From Chitinophaga rupis (GTDB taxonomy: Bacteria; Bacteroidota; Bacteroidia; Chitinophagales; Chitinophagaceae), in assembly GCF_900109685.1 (NCBI RefSeq), contig NZ_FOBB01000006.1:248001-312000 (forward strand): a DNA stretch of 64,000 bases, given 5' to 3'. The notes below the pieces were generated by a model. It did no database searches and was not told the origin of the DNA. It saw nothing but the letters and a program-made list of their open reading frames with translations. This document shows positions 60,625 to 64,000 of the stretch, in pieces. How positions within the stretch are numbered: position 1 is the stretch's first letter; the number at the start of each line of letters is the position of its first letter. The position numbers and the translations under genes were made by a program.

Positions 60625-61299
60625 TTAGCCCTGATCTTCATTATATAAGCGGAAAGAATAAATGTAAGGGAGGGCGGCCAGTATAGCGCCCACAAAAATG
60701 AGGATGAAAACCCCGGTAACTACCGCCAGGAAAAAACCGGCTATAACGATCACGATACCTGTATATAACCATAAGTTGCCGGTCATAGTATGCGTTTTTT
60801 TCCATACCTCGCTACTTTTTAAGGTCCAGGGCGTTCTTACCCCCACAAAATAGTTGGGCTGCAGCTTCTTCAGGTAAAGGCCCAGTAAGGCGATCAACAG
60901 CCCTACCCCTATAAAGGTCCAGCGTTCCATAACAAACGGCAGGCCCCGGCTTACCATAAATATGATGATACCGGTAAAAACAGCCAAGTAAATATGGATC
61001 ATGAAACGGATCTGGTAATAGGAATGCTGATCATGTGCAACCTGCTGCGGCAGCGCTCCTGCTTCATCCGTATCAGGCAGGTAACGGAATAAAAAGTATA
61101 AAAGCAGATTGGTCAGGAATAAAAAGATCATCAATAAAAGGAAATCGGTTTTGCTGCCCACGCGCTGGGGCACGCCATTTACATCAAAATTGCTGGGGAT
61201 CACCGTAGGTAAGGTATTCCAGATAATGCCCAGGTAAACCATAGGTAATAACAACAACAATAGTATCAAGAGCTCTTTAGGAACAGCCGTCTTTTGCAT
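60625..61299 (-). CDS. DUF1648/SdpI-family membrane protein
   Basis: A 224-residue membrane protein with six hydrophobic helices. DUF1648 part: IWNTLPTVIPSNFDVNGVPQRVGSKTDFLLL (about 26-56). SdpI-like part: GLYLKKLQPNYFVGVRTPWTLKSSEVWKKTH (about 140-170). Family knowledge: SdpI confers immunity to the SDP killing factor in Bacillus, but distant relatives are widespread and of unknown role; no toxin-like gene is adjacent. Confidence 0.85.
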   Translation of the reverse strand: MQKTAVPKELLILLLLLLPMVYLGIIWNTLPTVIPSNFDVNGVPQRVGSKTDFLLLMIFLFLTNLLLYFLFRYLPDTDEAGALPQQVAHDQHSYYQIRFMIHIYLAVFTGIIIFMVSRGLPFVMERWTFIGVGLLIALLGLYLKKLQPNYFVGVRTPWTLKSSEVWKKTHTMTGNLWLYTGIVIVIAGFFLAVVTGVFILIFVGAILAALPYIYSFRLYNEDQG

Positions 61300-61649
61300 G
61301 GTAGAACGTATTTAAGTGTTTACCGATCAGCTTCCTCATCCTTATCTCCTCACTATAAATATTACACCAATCAGGCCAAATATGTTTAGTTAATGAATTG
61401 CTAATTAAGTTAGTTTTACTAAAAATATTAGTACATTTGAATATATGCTGAGTGCTGAACGCTGCTTATGTTTTGTACAGGGCATTATGTTAAGCATCCG
61501 GCATTTGTACCAGGTATTTTTGAAAGGATAGGAATTAAGGCGTTTAGCGTTAGGCTTTAGGCCTTAAGCATTTTGCATGCATCAGGCATTTATTTGAACG
61601 ATAGGTATTAAGCGTTAAGCATTCAGCGTTCCGCATTAAGCACATAGAA
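61300..61649. other. 350-bp dinB upstream region with operators and word repeats
   Basis: Holds several TTAG/CTAA motifs (61386-61440), including the two dyad-like sites annotated separately, and a repeated tract (61535-61640) built from TTAAGC, GCGTTAAGC and AGCGTT words like those at 1478-1547. No gene was seen; the distance from the operator region to the dinB start implies a leader of about 200 nt. Confidence 0.6.
61410..61440 (+). promoter_or_regulatory. Operator-like dyads overlapping the presumed dinB promoter
   Basis: TTAGTTTTACTAA (61410-61422; TTAGT-N3-ACTAA) and TTAGTACATTTGA (61428-61440). The second contains TACATTTG (61432-61439), a match to the TAnnTTTG promoter element, and shares TTAGTACATT with the site before the XRE-S24 repressor. 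The first sits about where the -33 element would lie. Repressor binding here would block dinB-dnaE. Confidence 0.6.
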
Positions 61650-62861
61650 ATGATCTCCTTACAGCAAAGATCTATAGCGCATTTTGACCTGGATTGTTTT
61701 TTTGTATCTGTAGAGGTGCAGAAGAATAGTACACTAAAAGGCAAACCGTTATTAGTAGGCGGGCATGGCGACCGGGGCGTGGTAGCCGCCTGCAGCTATG
61801 AAGCACGGCGATTTGGCATACACTCCGCCATGCCGATGAAAACAGCTTTAAAGCTTTGCCCCCACGCCATTGTATTAAGCGGCGATATGGAAGCTTACAG
61901 TGAAAAATCAAAAGAAGTAACAGAGATCATTGCCAACAATGCACCCCTGTATGAAAAATCCTCCATCGATGAGTTTTACCTGGACCTTACCGGCATGGAT
62001 AAATACTTTGGCTCCCTGCAATGGACCATTGAGCTGCGTGAAAAGATCATGAAGGAATCCGGACTGCCTATTTCCCTGGGCATGGCCTCCAACAAAATGG
62101 TATCCAAGGTAGCCACTAATGAGGTCAAACCCAACGGAAAAATGCAGGTGCTTTTTGGCGGGGAAAAGGCCTTCCTGGCGCCTATGCCGGTAGAAAAGCT
62201 GCCCATGGTAGGTAAGGAAACCGCTGCCCAGCTGCACCGGCGCGGCGTGGAGAATGTAAGAACCCTGAGTGAAATACCCATTCCCCTGCTGGAAGCCTGG
62301 CTGGGCAAAAACGGTATTGCCCTCTGGAATAAAGCCAATGGTATTGATGAATCGCCGGTGATCCCTTATCATGAACAAAAATCTATTTCTACTGAAAATA
62401 CCTTCCGGGCCGATACCATTGACATGCAATTCCTGCACGCAGAGCTGGTGCGCATGACAGAGAAAATAGCCTTTGAGCTGCGCCAGCAGGATAAGCTCAC
62501 CGGCTGCGTAACTATTAAGATCCGCTATTCTGATTTTGAAACCGTTACCAAACAAATGACCATCCCCTACACCTGCAGCGATCATATTTTGCTGGAAAAA
62601 GTAAAAGAGCTGTTCCAGCGCCTGTACGACCGCCGCCTGCTGGTACGCCTGATAGGCATACGTTTTAGCCACCTGGTACAGGGCAATTACCAGATCAGCT
62701 TATTTGATGATACGCAGGAAATGATTGCCCTATACCAGGCCATCGATCATATCAAAAACCGTTTCGGATGGCAATATTTAATGAAAGGCACCAACGTAGC
62801 AGCACCCGGTAAAAGAAAGGATAATCACCTGCGGCACATAATGCCCTATCAAAAACGCTGA
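61650..62861 (+). CDS. dinB: DNA polymerase IV (Y family)
   Basis: A 403-residue translesion polymerase: catalytic AHFDLDCFFVSVE, AACSYEARRFGIHSAMPM, SSIDEFYLDLTGMD (metal-binding Asp/Glu), HhH motif PMVGKETAAQLHRRGVENVRT and a little-finger domain. A clamp-binding motif QISLF lies near residue 349. It copies past DNA lesions with low fidelity. It is followed after 3 bp by a DnaE-type polymerase gene and preceded by operator-like dyads, suggesting an inducible mutagenesis operon. Confidence 0.97.
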   Translation: MISLQQRSIAHFDLDCFFVSVEVQKNSTLKGKPLLVGGHGDRGVVAACSYEARRFGIHSAMPMKTALKLCPHAIVLSGDMEAYSEKSKEVTEIIANNAPLYEKSSIDEFYLDLTGMDKYFGSLQWTIELREKIMKESGLPISLGMASNKMVSKVATNEVKPNGKMQVLFGGEKAFLAPMPVEKLPMVGKETAAQLHRRGVENVRTLSEIPIPLLEAWLGKNGIALWNKANGIDESPVIPYHEQKSISTENTFRADTIDMQFLHAELVRMTEKIAFELRQQDKLTGCVTIKIRYSDFETVTKQMTIPYTCSDHILLEKVKELFQRLYDRRLLVRLIGIRFSHLVQGNYQISLFDDTQEMIALYQAIDHIKNRFGWQYLMKGTNVAAPGKRKDNHLRHIMPYQKR

Positions 62862-62864
62862 GCC

Positions 62865-64000
62865 ATGTACCTGAACTGTAAAACCTATTTCAGCCTGCGC
62901 TATGGCACCATTACCACTAAAGACCTGGTAACCACCGCCCGTAACATGGGCATTACCAGCCTGGCCCTTACCAACGTTAATATGACCGCCGATGTATGGA
63001 CCTTTGTAAAAGAGTGCCATGCAAAAGATATAAAACCCATTATTGGCCTGGAATGCAGGAATGCACATACGTTCAAATACATTCTGCTGGCCCGCAATAT
63101 GGAGGGCTGGTTCCATATTAACCGTTTTTTATCTGAGCACCTGCAAAACGAAACGCCTTTCCCGGACCGGGCACCGGTTTTGCCCGGCACCTTTGTTATA
63201 TATGCCTGGGGCGCTTGTGCGCCGGATCAGCTGACCGCACACGAGCTGATAGGCATACGCCCCCGTGAAGTGAATAAACTATTCAGGGTAGATACGCTAA
63301 AGTATAAGCACAAGCTGGTGATCTTACACCCCGTTACTTTCCAGGATGCAGCACATTATGAGCTGCACTGTGTGCTGCGGGCAGTAGATCAGAACATCCT
63401 CATCAGCCAGCTGCCCCCTGCTACCACCGCCTTACCCGATGAATGCTGGTTATTACCCGCCGACCTGCTGGAGCACTATGAACGATACCCGCACATAGTA
63501 CAGAACACGCTGCAGATCATGGAAGCCTGCGAGCTGCACTTTGATTTTAAAGTGCAGCGTAATAAAAAATATTTGTACGGCAGCGCAGCAGCAGACCGGG
63601 ATAAGCTGCGGGAGCTAGCTTATGAAGGCATGCTTGACCGGTATGGCGCTGATAATGCAGAGGCAAAATACCGTATTGAAAAAGAGCTGAAGATCATAGA
63701 AGATCAGAATTTTAATGCTTACTTCCTGATCACTCATGATATTATCAGCTATGCACAAAGCCAGGGATTTTTCTATGTAGGCCGGGGCAGCGGCGCCAAT
63801 TCCATTATTGCCTATTGCCTGCGCATCACAGATGTAGACCCTATTGCGCTGAACCTGTACTTTGAACGTTTCTTAAATCCATACCGCAGCTCGCCCCCGG
63901 ATTTCGATATTGATTTTTCCTGGCGCGACCGCGATGAGGTGATCAAGCATGTATTTAAAACACACGGTGGCGAATACACGGCGTTGTTAGGTACTGTAGC
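62865..64000 (+). CDS. DNA polymerase III alpha subunit (DnaE type), 3' end missing
   Basis: The frame starts at ATG 62865, 3 bp after the dinB stop, and runs off the window; about 378 residues are visible. The N-terminal PHP-like domain lacks the metal-binding residues of replicative DnaE: the H-x-H motif reads LNCKTYFSLRYGT and the TDH motif reads ALTNVNM. The polymerase part has GRGSGANSIIAYCLRITDVDP and the catalytic Asp cluster PPDFDIDFSW. With dinB in one operon it is likely an accessory, damage-induced DnaE rather than the replicative one; that is inference. Confidence 0.9.
   Translation, partial: MYLNCKTYFSLRYGTITTKDLVTTARNMGITSLALTNVNMTADVWTFVKECHAKDIKPIIGLECRNAHTFKYILLARNMEGWFHINRFLSEHLQNETPFPDRAPVLPGTFVIYAWGACAPDQLTAHELIGIRPREVNKLFRVDTLKYKHKLVILHPVTFQDAAHYELHCVLRAVDQNILISQLPPATTALPDECWLLPADLLEHYERYPHIVQNTLQIMEACELHFDFKVQRNKKYLYGSAAADRDKLRELAYEGMLDRYGADNAEAKYRIEKELKIIEDQNFNAYFLITHDIISYAQSQGFFYVGRGSGANSIIAYCLRITDVDPIALNLYFERFLNPYRSSPPDFDIDFSWRDRDEVIKHVFKTHGGEYTALLGTV

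Noticed and set aside
61908..62672. 254-codon open frame opposite dinB
   Set aside because: Lies antisense inside a complete dinB gene and has no recognisable domain.

Overview
The window looks like a chromosomal segment of a Chitinophaga-like member of the Bacteroidota. Evidence: three secreted proteins with type IX secretion (T9SS) C-terminal sorting domains, promoters of the TTG-N19/20-TAnnTTTG type, a flexirubin-type dialkylresorcinol gene set, a sucA/odhB pair, and chitinases. No rRNA, tRNA, intact insertion sequence or CRISPR array was seen. Nothing could be searched against databases, so names rest on motifs and family knowledge.

Layout. 1-1477: a two-component pair (NarL-type kinase, cut by the window edge, plus LuxR-type regulator). 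1578-15041: a uronate (pectin/glucuronan) catabolic region. It holds a GH88 unsaturated uronyl hydrolase, a LacI-type regulator, kduD, kduI, divergent uxaA, a thioredoxin-like protein, an ExuT-like transporter, kdgA, kdgK, uxaC and uxaB. Together these convert unsaturated uronates and galacturonate/glucuronate to KDG, then KDPG, then pyruvate plus glyceraldehyde-3-phosphate. Two identical 14-bp palindromes (TGCAAACGTTTGCA) are candidate operators for the LacI protein. 15227-16321: mnmA. 16682-23561: secreted hydrolases, namely a GH5/GH18 double-enzyme protein, its GH18 paralogue and a subtilisin, all with T9SS tails. 23603-29846: rsmB-like methyltransferase, odhB, sucA, rpsT. 30055-33123: M14 carboxypeptidase and a DUF1016 nuclease-like protein.

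33086-41537 is a nine-gene minus-strand cluster for a dialkylresorcinol/flexirubin-type aryl lipid: darA, darB, an unknown 133-residue protein, a BtrH-like acyltransferase, an ABC exporter pair, an acyl carrier protein, a ketosynthase and a cysteine-less ketosynthase partner. 41863-45647: a DUF2807 lipoprotein, guaA and a periplasmic-binding-protein-like lipoprotein.

45722-58733 holds the four ligase-associated DNA-damage genes split into two halves (exonuclease + ATP-dependent ligase; DEXH helicase + PdeM). About 6 kb of unrelated genes lie between them: beta-barrel protein, Lrp and AraC regulators, SMP-30-like protein, SnoaL-like protein, LD-carboxypeptidase and purine permease. A histone-deacetylase-like gene trails PdeM. 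59201-64000 holds an XRE-S24 (LexA-like) repressor, two small membrane proteins, and a dinB-dnaE pair whose promoter region carries TTAGT/ACTAA dyads resembling one in front of the repressor. This is a candidate SOS-like inducible mutagenesis circuit.

Several intergenic regions share one design: a short AT-rich word repeated and then inverted to give long hairpins, with a different word family at each place. This is the main unexplained non-coding pattern in the window.
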